A stretch of 64,000 bases of DNA from Micromonospora sp. H61 (GCF_018070325.1 NZ_JAGPXY010000018.1:34538-98537); one strand, 5' to 3'; numbered from the stretch's first letter, positions 48,266-58,770 are shown. Program-made: numbers and translations. Notes: generated by a model from the letters alone, not told the origin.

Positions 48266-48488
48266 TATGCACGATGCCCCGCCGCCACCCCTCGACCGAC
48301 AGGGCATCGGCCGTATCCCGTCTTTGCGCTGTTCAGCGCTCCGACATCTGACTCAACGACGCCCCCACGGCAGGGTTACGCAAGCCGGACAACATCGCCC
48401 GGACGGTGGATGCCACCCGAGTCATGGCCGGAAACCGGCCACACCTGATCTCCGGTTGTGCATTACCGCACACCGTGCACCCGCTCGG

Positions 48489-48516
48489 TTGCCGGTGGTG
48501 CCGACCTCGCTAGGCT
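48489..48516 (+). promoter_or_regulatory. Putative sucCD promoter
   Basis: TTGCCG (48489-48494), a 16-bp spacer and TAGGCT (48511-48516). The start point near 48523 gives a leader of about 97 nt before sucC. The leader begins with a five-codon frame (ATG 48524, stop 48539-48541) of unknown meaning. The preceding 220 bp show no other feature. Confidence 0.55.
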
Positions 48517-48619
48517 GCGGCCAATGGCCTGTTTCAACTGATGACAGGCGTCAAACTGTTTTCTGAACGCTGGTGGCGGCGCGACGGCGCGCCGCGGAGA
48601 CGGGACGGGACGCGCAATC

Positions 48620-49798
48620 GTGGACCTGTACGAGTACCAGGGGCGGGACCTGTTCGAGCGGCACGGCTTGCCCGTGCTGGCCGGCGGCGTCGCCACTACC
48701 CCGGAAGAGGCCCGCGCGATCGCCGAACGCCTTGGCGGCCGTGTGGTCGTCAAGGCGCAGGTAAAGGTCGGCGGCCGAGGTAAGGCCGGCGGCGTCAAAC
48801 TGGCCGAGGGTCCGGATGAGGCGGTGGCCCGGGCCACCGACATCCTCGGCATGGACATCAAGGGTCACACCGTCCACAAGGTCATGATCACGGTGACCGC
48901 GGACGTGGCCGAGGAGTACTACTTCTCGTACCTGCTCGACCGGGCGAACCGCACCTTCCTCTGCATCGCCAGCGTCGCCGGCGGCATGGACATCGAGCAG
49001 GTCGCCGCCGAGACCCCCGACAAGGTCGTGAAGGCCCCGATCGACGCCGTGAAGGGCGTGGACGAGGCCAAGGCCCGCGAGATCGTGACCGCTGCCGGCT
49101 TCCCGGCCGAGGTCGCCGACCAGGTGGTCGAGATCGCCGTCGGCCTGTGGCAGGCGTTCGTCGCCGAGGACGCCACCCTGGTCGAGGTCAACCCGCTCGC
49201 CAAGAACGGCGACGGCCGGATGCTGCTGCTCGACGCCAAGATCAGCCTGGACGAGAACGCGGGGTTCCGGCACCCGGACCACGAGGCGCTCGTCGACCAG
49301 GCCGCTGTGGACCCGCTGGAGCAGGCCGCCAAGGCCAAGGACCTCAACTACGTCAAGCTCGACGGCGAGGTCGGCATCATCGGCAACGGCGCGGGTCTGG
49401 TCATGTCGACCCTCGACGTGGTCGCGTACGCGGGTGAGCGGCACGGCAACGTCAAGCCGGCCAACTTCCTCGACATCGGCGGCGGCGCGAGCGCCGCGGT
49501 GATGGCGAACGGGCTGGAGATCGTGCTGTCCGACCCGGCCGTGAAGAGCGTCTTCGTCAACGTCTTCGGCGGCATCACCGCCTGCGACGAGGTCGCCAAC
49601 GGCATCATCCAGGCGCTGGCCCTGCTCGAGCAGCGCGGCGAGCAGGTCACCAAGCCGCTCGTCGTCCGTCTCGACGGCAACAACGCCGAGGCTGGCCGGG
49701 CGATCCTGGACAGCGCGAACAACCCGCTCGTGCAGCGGGTGGACACCATGGACGGTGCGGCCGAGCGGGCCGCCGAGCTGGCAGCTGCGGGGGTCTGA
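48620..49798 (+). CDS. sucC: Succinyl-CoA ligase (ADP-forming) beta subunit
   Basis: 392 residues. The N-terminal ATP-grasp domain is [51 protein letters not shown] and [20 protein letters not shown]. The C-terminal CoA-ligase-like domain contains [14 protein letters not shown] and [18 protein letters not shown]. With SucD it interconverts succinyl-CoA and succinate with phosphorylation of a nucleotide. GTG 48620; the ribosome-binding site is weak (GGGACG). It lies 2 bp before sucD. Confidence 0.96.
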   Translation: MDLYEYQGRDLFERHGLPVLAGGVATTPEEARAIAERLGGRVVVKAQVKVGGRGKAGGVKLAEGPDEAVARATDILGMDIKGHTVHKVMITVTADVAEEYYFSYLLDRANRTFLCIASVAGGMDIEQVAAETPDKVVKAPIDAVKGVDEAKAREIVTAAGFPAEVADQVVEIAVGLWQAFVAEDATLVEVNPLAKNGDGRMLLLDAKISLDENAGFRHPDHEALVDQAAVDPLEQAAKAKDLNYVKLDGEVGIIGNGAGLVMSTLDVVAYAGERHGNVKPANFLDIGGGASAAVMANGLEIVLSDPAVKSVFVNVFGGITACDEVANGIIQALALLEQRGEQVTKPLVVRLDGNNAEAGRAILDSANNPLVQRVDTMDGAAERAAELAAAGV

Positions 49799-49800
49799 TC

Positions 49801-50688
49801 ATGGCTATCTGGCTGACCAAGGACTCGAAGGTCATCGTCCAGGGGATGACCGGTTCCGAGGGTTCCAAGCACACCCGGCGGATGCTGGCTGCCGGCACCA
49901 ACGTGGTGGGTGGCGTCAACCCGCGCAAGGCGGGCCAGACTGTCGACTTCGACGGCACCGAGCTGCCGGTCTTCGCGTCCGTCGCGGACGCGATGGCCGA
50001 GACCGGGGCCGACGTCACAGTCATCTTCGTACCGCCGCAGTTCACCAAGGCCGCCGTGGTCGAGGCGATCGACGCCGCGATCCCGCTGGCCGTGGTGATC
50101 ACCGAGGGCGTCCCGGTGCACGACACCGCGTCGTTCTGGGCGTACAACGTGGCGCAGGGCGAGCAGACCCGGATCATCGGGCCGAACTGCCCGGGCATCG
50201 CCTCGCCGGGCGCGTCCAACGCCGGCATCATCCCGGCCGACATCACCGGCTCCGGCCGGATCGGCCTGGTCAGCAAGAGCGGCACGCTGACCTACCAGAT
50301 GATGTACGAGCTGCGCGACATCGGTTTCTCCACCTGCGTCGGCATCGGCGGTGACCCGATCATCGGGACCACCCACATCGACGCCCTCGCGGCGTTCGAG
50401 GCCGACCCGGAGACCGACGCCATCGTCATGATCGGTGAGATCGGTGGCGACGCCGAGGAGCGGGCCGCCGAGTTCATCAAGGCCAACGTCACCAAGCCGG
50501 TGGTCGGCTACATCGCCGGCTTCACCGCTCCGCCCGGCAAGACCATGGGTCACGCCGGGGCGATCATCTCCGGCTCCGCCGGTACCGCCGAGGCGAAGCA
50601 GGCGGCGCTGGAGGCCGTCGGCGTCAAGGTCGGCAAGACGCCGACCGAGACCGCGAAGCTGATGCGGGAAATCATGTCCGGCAACTGA
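49801..50688 (+). CDS. sucD: Succinyl-CoA ligase alpha subunit
   Basis: 295 residues. The CoA-binding Rossmann domain starts [45 protein letters not shown]. The phosphohistidine is in [13 protein letters not shown], and the family block [12 protein letters not shown] is complete. It forms the catalytic dimer with SucC. It is cotranscribed with sucC and followed by a terminator. Confidence 0.96.
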   Translation: MAIWLTKDSKVIVQGMTGSEGSKHTRRMLAAGTNVVGGVNPRKAGQTVDFDGTELPVFASVADAMAETGADVTVIFVPPQFTKAAVVEAIDAAIPLAVVITEGVPVHDTASFWAYNVAQGEQTRIIGPNCPGIASPGASNAGIIPADITGSGRIGLVSKSGTLTYQMMYELRDIGFSTCVGIGGDPIIGTTHIDALAAFEADPETDAIVMIGEIGGDAEERAAEFIKANVTKPVVGYIAGFTAPPGKTMGHAGAIISGSAGTAEAKQAALEAVGVKVGKTPTETAKLMREIMSGN

Positions 50689-50704
50689 GCCGGTCAGGCA
50701 TGAC

Positions 50705-50738
50705 GAAGGGGGTCGACCGGTCACGGTCGACCCCCTTC
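50705..50738. terminator. Terminator after sucCD
   Basis: GAAGGGGGTCGACC (50705-50718) pairs with GGTCGACCCCCTTC (50725-50738), a perfect 14-bp stem with a 6-nt loop. It lies between sucD and a convergent gene, usable from both sides. Confidence 0.9.
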
Positions 50739-50748
50739 GGCGTACGCG

Positions 50749-51015
50749 TCAGTCGTTGTTCCAGAACGGGTAGTTGCCGGTCGAGCGCAGGATCGCCCCG
50801 CCGATGATGTTGATCACGCCGAACGCGATGGCGAGGTAACCGAGCAGCGGGGACTGCCCGTACCGCCGGGCGTCGCGGATGGACAGGTAGCCGAAGACGA
50901 TGCCGAAGATGCCGCAGCAGATCAGCCCCAGCACGATGCCCAGCACGCCCCAGAGGGTGGTCCGGTCGCGTCCTCGGGCCGGTGGTGGTGGGGGAGGCGG
51001 GTATGGCGTCGTCAC
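50749..51015 (-). CDS. Small DUF4190-like membrane protein
   Basis: 88 residues. A Pro-rich start (PYPPPPPPPARG) leads to two transmembrane helices (LWGVLGIVLGLICCGIFGIVFGYLSI and GYLAIAFGVINIIGGAIL) joined by a basic loop (RDARRYGQSPL), the usual DUF4190 layout. Function is unknown. GTG 51015 is supported by GGAGG 5 nt upstream. It resembles the larger protein at 52601-53155. Confidence 0.82.
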   Translation of the reverse strand: MTTPYPPPPPPPARGRDRTTLWGVLGIVLGLICCGIFGIVFGYLSIRDARRYGQSPLLGYLAIAFGVINIIGGAILRSTGNYPFWNND

Positions 51016-51215
51016 AGCGTCCTCCGAGCGGTCATGGGCGACGTGCCGGCCCGGACCGCGACCGGCGGGCCCGTCCCGGGTGGCGGCGACTCGCGCCCCC
51101 TCAGGGCCGAGGCTAGACCGGCCCGGGTGGGCAGGACGTCGGTTCGGTGAACTCGCCGACCTTAGGAGGGGTTAACGGACTGCCACCGCCCGCGCGACGT
51201 GCCAGAGTAGAGCGG

Positions 51216-52505
51216 ATGTCCCCCGTCACCCCTGATCGTCCCAGCCGTCCCGGCGGTGTGAGCGCCGACGACCGGCCGGTCGACCGCGCCGCACCGGCCC
51301 GGCGGGTGCCCGCGCCTCGCGCGGGCGGGTCGCCGCGCGGGCGGGCGCCGTTGCCCGTCGCCGCCGGGGTGGCCGCCTGCTGGGCCGCCCTCACCTCCTA
51401 CCTGCCGGTCGCCGTCGTGCTCGGCCTGGTGCAGCTCGGCGCGGACTCCACCACAGTGACCGGCACCCTGCGCACCGCGCTGGCCGGCTGGCTGCTCGGG
51501 CACGGCGTGCCCCTGCACACCGAGACCGGGCCACTCGGGCTCGTCCCGCTGGCGCTGACAGTGCTCGCGCTCTGGCGGCTGACCCGCGCCGGCGTGCACG
51601 TCAGCCGCGCGATCGGTGCTCGCGACACCCGCTCACCGCGCCGGGCACTGCTCGCCGCGGTAGCGGTCGGCATCGCGTACGCGCTGCTCGGCGCGCTCGC
51701 GGCGGTGCTGGTAGGCACGGGTGGGCCGAATGTGTCGCTGGTCCGGGCGGGCGCCACGTTCGCGGCGGTCGGCACACTCGCCGCGCTGGTCGGCGCGGTC
51801 CGGATCACCGCAGTGACCCGGCTGCTCGTCACCCAGCTTCCGTGCCCGGTGCGCGACGGGGTTCGCACCGGCCTGGTGGCCGGGCTGCTACTGCTCGGCG
51901 CGGGCGCGGGCGCAGCCGGCCTGGCGGTGGCCACCGGCGGCGGCGACGCGGCCGACATGATCGGGGCGTACCGGACCGGAGTCGCCGGGCAGGCCGGCAT
52001 CACTCTGGTCAGCGTCGCGTACGCGCCCAACGCGGCGGTCTGGTCGACCAGTTACCTGCTCGGGCCGGGGTTCGCCGTCGGGACCGACACCGCGGTCCGT
52101 ACCAGCGAGGTGTCGGTCGGCGCGCTGCCGGCCGTGCCGCTGCTCGCTGGCCTGCCGCGTGGCCCGGTGGACGGCTTCGGCACCCTGCTGCTCGCGGTGC
52201 CGGTGCTCGCCGGGATGGTCGCCGGTTGGCTGCTCGCCCGGCGGGTGGCTCGACTCGCCGTGCAGGAGCGGGCCGCGCAGCGCTGGGCCGAGTTGCTGGC
52301 GCCGGCGGTGCTGGCCGGGCCGGTGGCCGGGGTGGTGCTCGGGGCGGCCGCAGCGGTCTCCGGCGGGCCGCTCGGCGTCGGTCGGCTGTCCCAGGTCGGG
52401 CCGGTGGGTTGGCAGGTCGGGGCGGTGGCGGCCGGTGTCATAGCGGTCGGCGCGCTGCTCGGCGCCGCCGCCACCCGGGCGCTGAGCCGCGGTCCCGCGC
52501 AGTAG
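51216..52505 (+). CDS. PerM-like (DUF6350) polytopic membrane protein
   Basis: 429 residues. A basic, disordered 45-residue N-terminus is followed by about ten hydrophobic segments, with GVAACWAALTSYLPVAVVLGL first. Conserved-looking positions include GLVPLALTVLALWRLTRAG and SVAYAPNAAVWSTSYLLGPGFAVG in the middle. Position between sucCD and purNH matches mycobacterial PerM (Rv0955), an integral membrane protein implicated in cell division and persistence. ATG 51216 is close to a TAGAGC-like -10, so the mRNA may be nearly leaderless. Confidence 0.85.
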   Translation: MSPVTPDRPSRPGGVSADDRPVDRAAPARRVPAPRAGGSPRGRAPLPVAAGVAACWAALTSYLPVAVVLGLVQLGADSTTVTGTLRTALAGWLLGHGVPLHTETGPLGLVPLALTVLALWRLTRAGVHVSRAIGARDTRSPRRALLAAVAVGIAYALLGALAAVLVGTGGPNVSLVRAGATFAAVGTLAALVGAVRITAVTRLLVTQLPCPVRDGVRTGLVAGLLLLGAGAGAAGLAVATGGGDAADMIGAYRTGVAGQAGITLVSVAYAPNAAVWSTSYLLGPGFAVGTDTAVRTSEVSVGALPAVPLLAGLPRGPVDGFGTLLLAVPVLAGMVAGWLLARRVARLAVQERAAQRWAELLAPAVLAGPVAGVVLGAAAAVSGGPLGVGRLSQVGPVGWQVGAVAAGVIAVGALLGAAATRALSRGPAQ

Positions 52506-52552
52506 AGCCGCCACCCGGGCGCTGACCTGTCGACCCGCGCTGTAGACGAGCG

Positions 52553-52585
52553 CGGGGCGCCCCGGGTGGAACCCGGAGCGCCCCG
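52553..52585. terminator. Terminator between perM-like and DUF4190-like genes
   Basis: CGGGGCGC plus CCGGGT (52553-52567) pairs with ACCCGG plus GCGCCCCG (52571-52585), with one C-A mismatch and a 3-nt loop. It lies between convergent genes. Confidence 0.8.
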
Positions 52586-52600
52586 TCGAATCTGAGCCCG

Positions 52601-53155
52601 TCAGGGCTGGGTGGGCAGGTTGACCTGCGCCACGACGCTCAGGATGAGCAGCAGGATGCCCAGCCCGACGCCAACCGCGCCGCAGATCAGACCGGCCTTG
52701 GCCTGGCCGGCGTTGTTGGCCTGGCCCTGGGCCACCTTCTGCTTGGCGAGGTAGCCGGTCACGATGCCCGCGATGCCGACCGGGATGCCCAGGTAGAGGC
52801 AGCAGATCAGCGGGATCGACGCGATACCGAGGATCATCGACACCAGGCCGAGGGTGTTGTTCTGCCCCTGTGCCTGCGGGTACCCGGCGTTCGGGTAGGT
52901 CGGGCCGGCGCCGTACGGGGGCTGCTGCTGCGCGTACGGGTCCTGGTACGGCGGCTGCTGACCGTACGGCTGCCCCGAGGTGGGCTGCTGACCGTACGGG
53001 GCCTGCGGCGCGGCGTACGGGTCCTGCGGCTGCTGACCGTACGGCTGGCCGGAGGTGGGCTGCTGGCCGTACGGGGCGGCCGGCGGCTGGGGAGCGGTCG
53101 GGTCCTGGTTGGGCTGCTGGCCGTACGGGTCCTGACCGGGGTTACCGGGCTGCAT
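52601..53155 (-). CDS. DUF4190 domain membrane protein with PYGQQP repeats
   Basis: 184 residues. Residues 1-95 are low-complexity, with repeated PYGQQP and PYGQQPTSGQ units. Two long hydrophobic hairpins follow (LGLVSMILGIASIPLICCLYLGIPVGIAGIVTGYLA and AGLICGAVGVGLGILLLILSVVA). The Gln/Tyr/Pro tail is cytoplasmic and may mediate self-association. The underlying DNA repeats could vary in number. ATG 53155 has AAGGAG 8 nt upstream. Function is unknown; the place between perM and purN is conserved in related actinobacteria. Confidence 0.83.
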   Translation of the reverse strand: MQPGNPGQDPYGQQPNQDPTAPQPPAAPYGQQPTSGQPYGQQPQDPYAAPQAPYGQQPTSGQPYGQQPPYQDPYAQQQPPYGAGPTYPNAGYPQAQGQNNTLGLVSMILGIASIPLICCLYLGIPVGIAGIVTGYLAKQKVAQGQANNAGQAKAGLICGAVGVGLGILLLILSVVAQVNLPTQP

Positions 53156-53432
53156 TCGAGAAGCTCCTTGGACTGGTTCCGTCAGTTGGTGCTCTTTGTT
53201 TCCATCCATGATCGCGGTCAGTCCTCCCAAAGCCCAGTACAGCAACAGGACGACATGTCTCCCAAAGCAGGCAAAAGGCCCTTGTCAACCGCTTGGTGTG
53301 CCGGATCAGGGGCGGTGTGTGGGCCGGCGCGGCGTTCGGCCCGAGCGAGCGGCAGCGTACCGGGTCGACGCACGTCGGCACTGCCGAAGATCGGCGTACC
53401 GCCCAGTCGAAGGGTGTCCCTGACCTGCCCGA

Positions 53433-53438
53433 TAGGGT
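53433..53438 (+). promoter_or_regulatory. purN -10 box, leaderless start
   Basis: TAGGGT (53433-53438) lies 6 nt before GTG 53445 and there is no ribosome-binding site, so the purNH mRNA probably begins at or beside the start codon. Confidence 0.55.
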
Positions 53439-53444
53439 GGCCCG

Positions 53445-54065
53445 GTGACCGAGCCCGCGCCTGTCGCCCGCATCGTCGTCCTCATCTCCGGCTCCGGGAG
53501 CAACCTTCAGTCGCTGCTGGATGCCGCCGCCGACCCCGCGTACGGCGCACAGGTCGTCGCGGTCGGCGCGGACCGCGACGGCATCGCGGGCCTGGACCGG
53601 GCCGACGCGGCGGGGGTGCCGACCTTCGTCGAGCGGGTCCGCGACCACGACACCCGGGAAGACTGGGACCGCGCGCTCACCGCGCACGTCGCGAAGCACC
53701 AACCCGACCTGGTCATCTCCGCCGGTTTCCTCAAGCTGGTCGGCCCGCACTTCCTCGCCGCCTTCGGTGACCGCTACCTGAACACCCACAACACGCTGCT
53801 GCCGGCGTTTCCCGGCATCCACGGCCCGCGTGACGCCCTCGCCTACGGCGTGAAGCTCACCGGAGCCACCCTCTTCTTCGTCGACGCCGGCATGGACACC
53901 GGGCCGATCGTCGCGCAGGTCGCGGTGCCGGTGCTGGACGACGACGACGTCGACACGCTCACCGAGCGCATCAAGGAAGCCGAGCGACGCCAGCTCGTCG
54001 AGCAGGTCGGTCGGCTGGTCCGTGAAGGCTGGACCATCACCGGAAGGAAGGTCACGGTTCCGTGA
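53445..54065 (+). CDS. purN: Phosphoribosylglycinamide formyltransferase PurN
   Basis: 206 residues. Starts [21 protein letters not shown]. The catalytic Asn and His are in [16 protein letters not shown], where the usual HPSLLP is HNTLLP, and the catalytic Asp is in [13 protein letters not shown]. It transfers formyl from 10-formyl-THF to GAR in purine synthesis. GTG start at 53445. The stop overlaps purH as GTGA (54062-54065). folD, which makes the formyl donor, lies 8 kb downstream. Confidence 0.95.
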   Translation: MTEPAPVARIVVLISGSGSNLQSLLDAAADPAYGAQVVAVGADRDGIAGLDRADAAGVPTFVERVRDHDTREDWDRALTAHVAKHQPDLVISAGFLKLVGPHFLAAFGDRYLNTHNTLLPAFPGIHGPRDALAYGVKLTGATLFFVDAGMDTGPIVAQVAVPVLDDDDVDTLTERIKEAERRQLVEQVGRLVREGWTITGRKVTVP

Positions 54066-55633
54066 GTCCCACTCAGGACGGGCGCCGCCCGATCAGGCGG
54101 GCGCTGGTCAGCGTCTACGACAAGACCGGGCTGGTCGAGCTGGCTCAGGCCCTGCACGCGGCCGGTGTGGAGATCGTGTCCACCGGCAGCACGGCGGGCA
54201 CCATCGCGGCAGCCGGGGTGCCGGTGACGTCGGTGGAGACGGTGACCGGGTTCCCCGAGGTGCTCGACGGCCGGGTGAAGACCCTGCACCCGAAGGTGCA
54301 CGCGGGTCTCCTCGCGGACCTGCGCAAGGACACGCACCTGGCCCAGCTCGACGAGTTGGGCGTGGCGGCGTTCGACCTGCTGGTCTCCAACCTCTACCCC
54401 TTCCAGGCGACCGTCGCCTCCGGCGCCGACGTCGAGGAGTGCGTGGAGCAGATCGACATCGGTGGTCCGGCCATGGTGCGGGCCGCCGCCAAGAACCACG
54501 CCTCGGTCGCCGTGCTCACCGACCCGGCCGGTTACCCGGCGTTGCTCGGCGCGCTCAGCGAGGGTGGCTTCACAATGGCCCAGCGTCGTGCGCTGGCCGC
54601 CCGGGCGTTCGCCGACATCGCCGAGTACGACGTCGCGGTGGCCCAGTGGTGCGCCCAGGAGTTGGCACCCGCCGACGACTGGTGGCCGCAGTTCGCGGGG
54701 CTGGCGCTGCGCAAGTCGACAGCGCTGCGCTACGGCGAGAACCCGCACCAGCCCGCCGCGCTCTACACCGACCCGGACGCCCCGGCCGGGCTGGCCCAGG
54801 CCGAGCAGCTGCACGGCAAGGAGATGTCGTACAACAACTACGTCGACGCTGACGCCGCCTGGCGGGCCGCGAACGACTTCTCCGACCAGCCGGCGGTGGC
54901 GATCATCAAGCACGCCAACCCGTGCGGCATCGCGGTCGGCGCGGACGTCGCCGAGGCGCACCGCCGGGCGCACGCCTGCGACCCGGTGTCGGCGTACGGC
55001 GGTGTCATCGCTGTCAACCGGTCGGTCTCGGTCGAGTTGGCCCGGCAGGTCGCCGAGATCTTCACCGAGGTGGTGGTCGCCCCCGGCTTCGACGAGGGCG
55101 CGGTCGAGGTGTTGCAGGGCAAGAAGAACATCCGGCTGTTGCGGGCACCGGCCTGGAAGCCGGCGCTGGTGGAGTTGCGGCCGGTGACCGGTGGTGTGCT
55201 GGCCCAGGTCGCCGACCGGGTGAACGCCCCCGGCGACGACCCGGCGAGTTGGCAGTTGGTTACCGGCGAGGCCGCCGACGAGGAGCTGCTGCGGGACCTC
55301 GCGTTCGCCTGGCGGGCGGTCCGCGCGGTGAAGAGCAACGCGATCCTGCTCGCCAAGGACGGCGCCACCGTCGGCGTGGGCATGGGTCAGGTCAACCGGG
55401 TCGACTCGGCGCAGCTCGCGGTCAGCCGCGCCGGCGCCGACCGGGCCCGCGGCTCGGTCGCCGCCTCGGACGCGTTCTTCCCGTTCGCCGACGGCCCGCA
55501 GATCCTCATCGACGCCGGTGTCCGCGCCATCGTGCAGCCCGGCGGCTCCATCCGCGACGAAGAAGTCATCGAAGCGGCCAAGAAGGCCAACGTAACCATG
55601 TACCTAACCGGCACCCGCCACTTCTACCACTAA
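54062..55633 (+). CDS. purH: Bifunctional AICAR transformylase/IMP cyclohydrolase PurH
   Basis: 523 residues. The N-terminal MGS-like IMP cyclohydrolase domain ([45 protein letters not shown]) precedes the C-terminal AICAR formyltransferase domain with [13 protein letters not shown], the catalytic Lys-His in [10 protein letters not shown], and [12 protein letters not shown]. It performs the last two steps to IMP, the substrate of guaB. It is translationally coupled to purN. It is followed by the palindromic repeat at 55675, which may act as a terminator. Confidence 0.97.
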   Translation: MSPTQDGRRPIRRALVSVYDKTGLVELAQALHAAGVEIVSTGSTAGTIAAAGVPVTSVETVTGFPEVLDGRVKTLHPKVHAGLLADLRKDTHLAQLDELGVAAFDLLVSNLYPFQATVASGADVEECVEQIDIGGPAMVRAAAKNHASVAVLTDPAGYPALLGALSEGGFTMAQRRALAARAFADIAEYDVAVAQWCAQELAPADDWWPQFAGLALRKSTALRYGENPHQPAALYTDPDAPAGLAQAEQLHGKEMSYNNYVDADAAWRAANDFSDQPAVAIIKHANPCGIAVGADVAEAHRRAHACDPVSAYGGVIAVNRSVSVELARQVAEIFTEVVVAPGFDEGAVEVLQGKKNIRLLRAPAWKPALVELRPVTGGVLAQVADRVNAPGDDPASWQLVTGEAADEELLRDLAFAWRAVRAVKSNAILLAKDGATVGVGMGQVNRVDSAQLAVSRAGADRARGSVAASDAFFPFADGPQILIDAGVRAIVQPGGSIRDEEVIEAAKKANVTMYLTGTRHFYH

Positions 55634-55674
55634 CCCCACCCCGGCTCCCCGTCCCACCGGCGCTCGACCCCGGC

Positions 55675-55729
55675 GATCATGAAGTTGTTGCCCTGCACGT
55701 CGGCGTGTCTGGGCAACAACTTCATGATC
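55675..55729. repeat. Dispersed palindromic repeat (GATCATGAAGTT family), copy B
   Basis: GATCATGAAGTTGTTGCCC (55675-55693) and its exact complement (55711-55729) form a perfect 19-bp stem with a 17-nt loop. Its base composition is lower in GC than both flanks. It lies between convergent purH and a peptide ABC gene. The core matches copy A at 27499. Confidence 0.9.
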
Positions 55730-55750
55730 AACCGCAGGGGTCCGGCGCGG

Positions 55751-56785
55751 TCAGGCCGGGGTGGGGCGGAGTTCGGCGAAGTGGCAGGCGGAGGGGTGGG
55801 GGTCGGCTGCCCGCGGGACCGTCGCCGGGTCTTCGACGGCACAGATGTCCTGGGCCTTCCAGCAGCGGGTCCGGAAGTGGCACCCGCTCGGCGGGTCGGC
55901 CGGGCTGGGCACGTCGCCGACCAGCCGGATCATGTTGCGCTGGTCGCGGGCCTCCGGGTCCGGCACCGGCACGGCAGAGAGCAGAGCCTGGGTGTACGGG
56001 TGGGTGGCCCGCTCGTAGATCTCGTCCTCGGTGCCGATCTCGACGATCCGGCCGAGGTACATCACCGCGACGCGGTCGGCGATGTGCCGCACCACCGACA
56101 GGTCGTGCGCGATGAAGATGTACGAGAGCCCCAGCTCGCCCTGCAACTGCTTGAGTAGGTTGATCACCTGGGCCTGGATGGAGACGTCGAGCGCCGACAC
56201 CGGCTCGTCACAGACGATCACCTCGGGCTTCAGCGCGAGGGCGCGGGCGATGCCGATGCGCTGACGCTGACCGCCGGAGAACTGGTGTGGGTACCGGTTG
56301 ATGTGCTCCGGGTTGAGCCCGACCAGGTCCAACAGCTCCTGGACCCGCTTGGCCTTGCTGCCCTTCGGCGCGGCATCCGGGTGGATCTCGAACGGCTCGC
56401 CGATGATGTCGCCGACGGTCATCCGCGGGTTCAGCGAGGTGTACGGGTCCTGCATCACCATCTGCATGTTGCGGCGCAGCCGGCGCAGCTCAGCCCCGGA
56501 AGCCTTGAACAGGTCCTTGCCCTCCAGGGTGGCGCGTCCGGAGGTGGGCGTCTCCAACCGCATCAGCAGCCGGGCGAGGGTGGACTTGCCGCAGCCGGAC
56601 TCGCCGACCACGCCGAGCGTCTCACCCCGACGCAGCTCGAAGCTCACCCCGTCGACGGCCTTCACCGCCCCGATCTGCCGCTGGAACAGCACGCCCTGAG
56701 TGATCGGGAAGTGCTTCACCAGGTTGTCGACGGAGAGGATGGTCTCGCCGCGGACCTTGGTGGGGTTAGCGGGCGACGCTGTCAT
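55751..56785 (-). CDS. dppF: Peptide ABC transporter ATP-binding protein, DppF-like, operon 2
   Basis: 344 residues. Walker [10 protein letters not shown], signature FSGGQRQR, Walker [15 protein letters not shown]-loop IAHDLSVV, C-terminal Cys motif ([21 protein letters not shown] ... SACHF). It closely parallels dppF of operon 1, and the [26 protein letters not shown] start is nearly the same. ATG 56785 is chosen because AGGAGG is 6 nt upstream (3 nt from the alternative GTG 56788). It overlaps the dppD end by 20 bp. Last gene of the minus-strand operon. Confidence 0.94.
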   Translation of the reverse strand: MTASPANPTKVRGETILSVDNLVKHFPITQGVLFQRQIGAVKAVDGVSFELRRGETLGVVGESGCGKSTLARLLMRLETPTSGRATLEGKDLFKASGAELRRLRRNMQMVMQDPYTSLNPRMTVGDIIGEPFEIHPDAAPKGSKAKRVQELLDLVGLNPEHINRYPHQFSGGQRQRIGIARALALKPEVIVCDEPVSALDVSIQAQVINLLKQLQGELGLSYIFIAHDLSVVRHIADRVAVMYLGRIVEIGTEDEIYERATHPYTQALLSAVPVPDPEARDQRNMIRLVGDVPSPADPPSGCHFRTRCWKAQDICAVEDPATVPRAADPHPSACHFAELRPTPA

Positions 56786-57797
56786 CACGGACCTCCTGCG
56801 CGAAGTGGCAAGCGCTGGTCCGGCCGTCGCCGAGGACCAGGTCGTGCGGCACCTCGTCCACGCAGACCTGCTGGACGTACGGGCACCGGGGGTGGAACGG
56901 GCAGCCGGACGGGATGCGCATCAGGTTCGGCGGCAACCCCTTGATCGTCGACAGTTCCTGGCCGCGAACGTCCAGGCGCGGGATCGACTCCAACAACCCC
57001 TTGGTGTACGGGTGGGCGGGCGCCTTGTAGAGCGAGCGGACGTCGGCGTGCTCGACGATCCGGCCGGCGTACATGACAGCGATCCGGTCCGCGACACCGG
57101 CGACCACACCCAGGTCGTGGGTGATCAGGATCATCGCCATGTTGAGTTCCCGGCGCAGGTCGGCCAGCAGGTCCATGATCTGGGCCTGCACTGTCACGTC
57201 GAGGGCCGTGGTGGGCTCGTCGGCGATCAGCACCTTCGGGTCCAGCGCCAACGCCATGGCGATCATGACGCGCTGCCGCATGCCGCCGGAGAACTGGTGC
57301 GGGTAGTCGCCGATCCGCTTGGCGGCACCCGGGATCTTGACCAGGTCCATCAGCTCGACGGCCCGACGTCGAGCGTCGGCCCGGGACATGCCGGCACGCT
57401 GGCGCAGCGTCTCACCGATCTGCCAGCCGACCGGGAAGACCGGGTTGAGGGCGGAGAGCGCGTCCTGGAAGATCATCGCGATCTCCTTGCCGCGTACCTG
57501 CCGGCGTTGCTCCTCGGAGCGGGTGAGCAGGTCCTCACCCCGGTAGAGGATCTGGCCGGAGCGGACGAACGCGGGCGGGGTGTCCAGGATGCCCATGATC
57601 GCCTGGGCGGTGACCGACTTGCCCGAGCCGGATTCGCCGAGCACGGCAAGGGTCTCGCCGGCGTCCAGGTGGTACGACACACCGTTGATCACCCGGGCGA
57701 CACCTTCGTTGGTGCGGAACTCGACGTGCAGGTCCCGCAGCTCCAGCAGGTGACCGCCCTCAGGTGTGGCAGAGGCGGGAGTTGGATTGACGGTCAT
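56766..57797 (-). CDS. dppD: Peptide ABC transporter ATP-binding protein, DppD-like, operon 2
   Basis: 343 residues. Walker [10 protein letters not shown], signature FSGGMRQR, Walker [15 protein letters not shown]-loop [10 protein letters not shown], and the Cys-rich tail [17 protein letters not shown]. It is clearly homologous to the operon 1 DppD. ATG 57797, 7 bp behind dppC. Together with DppF it powers import. Confidence 0.94.
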   Translation of the reverse strand: MTVNPTPASATPEGGHLLELRDLHVEFRTNEGVARVINGVSYHLDAGETLAVLGESGSGKSVTAQAIMGILDTPPAFVRSGQILYRGEDLLTRSEEQRRQVRGKEIAMIFQDALSALNPVFPVGWQIGETLRQRAGMSRADARRRAVELMDLVKIPGAAKRIGDYPHQFSGGMRQRVMIAMALALDPKVLIADEPTTALDVTVQAQIMDLLADLRRELNMAMILITHDLGVVAGVADRIAVMYAGRIVEHADVRSLYKAPAHPYTKGLLESIPRLDVRGQELSTIKGLPPNLMRIPSGCPFHPRCPYVQQVCVDEVPHDLVLGDGRTSACHFAQEVRDDSVAR

Positions 57798-57804
57798 GGT
57801 GTTC

Positions 57805-58761
57805 TCACCGCAGCTTCGGGTCGAAGGCGTCACGGATCGCGTCGCCGAGCATGATGAACGCCAGCACGGTCAGCGCCAGGAAGGCCGACGGGACGATCAA
57901 CGGGGTGGCCGCCTCCCGCATGTGGATCCGGCCGGTGTCGATGTCCTGGCCCCACGAGATGGTGGGCGCCTTCAGGCCGATGCCGAGGAAGGACAGCGTC
58001 GCCTCGGCCGCGATGAAGGAGCCGAGCGCGATGGTCAGTACGACGATCGCCGGGGCCAGCGAGTTCGGCAGGATGTGCCGCCACATGATCCGGCTGTTGC
58101 CGGCGCCGAGCATCCGGGCCGCCGCGACGTAGTCCTGCTCCTTCGCGGTGATCACCGAGGACCGGACCACGCGGGCGGCCGTGGTCCAGCCGAGGAGAGC
58201 CAACACGAAGACGACAGCGCCGATCCGAGCCGCCTGGCTGTCACTGGACACCCGCTTGAGCAGCACGATCGCGGCCAGCAGCAGCGGAATGCCGAGCACC
58301 ACGTCGATCACCCGGGAGAGCACCGCGTCGACCCAGCGGCCGAAGTAACCGGCCAGCATGCCGACCACCAGCGCGATGATGCCGGTGCCCAACGCGGCGA
58401 GCGCACCCACCAGCAGCGACGCCCGGGTGCCGTAGACCGCCCGGGAGTACGTGTCGCAGCCCTGGAAGTCGTACCCGAAAATGGCCCCGCCGGACGGCCC
58501 GGCGTGCTGCCGGGAGAGCAGGCAGTCGTTCGGGTTGTTGGCCGTGAAGACCCCCGGGAGCAGCGCCATCAGGGTGAAGATGACGACCAGTGCCAGCGAG
58601 ATCCAGAAGATCGGGTTGCGGCGCAGGTCGCGCCAGGCGTCCCCGGCCAGGCTGCGGGGCTTGTTCGCGGCGCCGACCTGATTGGGCGTGCCCGGCTCCC
58701 CCGAGGGGCCACGTCGCGCGGCCTGGTTCTCGGTGGCCGCCACGGTCTCAAAGTCACTCAT
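57805..58761 (-). CDS. dppC: Peptide ABC transporter permease, DppC-like, operon 2
   Basis: 318 residues. A 35-residue soluble N-terminus, then LAGDAWRDLRRNPIFWISLALVVIFTLMALLPGVF and five further transmembrane helices. The EAA motif is QDYVAAARMLGAGNSRIMWRHILPN. The loop after the first helix has two Cys (NPNDCLLSRQ and GYDFQGCDTY) not present in operon 1. ATG 58761 has GAGGTGCAGGC upstream, within a short direct repeat. Confidence 0.93.
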   Translation of the reverse strand: MSDFETVAATENQAARRGPSGEPGTPNQVGAANKPRSLAGDAWRDLRRNPIFWISLALVVIFTLMALLPGVFTANNPNDCLLSRQHAGPSGGAIFGYDFQGCDTYSRAVYGTRASLLVGALAALGTGIIALVVGMLAGYFGRWVDAVLSRVIDVVLGIPLLLAAIVLLKRVSSDSQAARIGAVVFVLALLGWTTAARVVRSSVITAKEQDYVAAARMLGAGNSRIMWRHILPNSLAPAIVVLTIALGSFIAAEATLSFLGIGLKAPTISWGQDIDTGRIHMREAATPLIVPSAFLALTVLAFIMLGDAIRDAFDPKLR

Positions 58762-58770
58762 GCCTGCACC

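Noticed and set aside
48524..48541. Five-codon leader frame (MACFN) at the start of the sucCD transcript
   Set aside because: Too short and without diagnostic codons or a terminator to claim a regulatory role.
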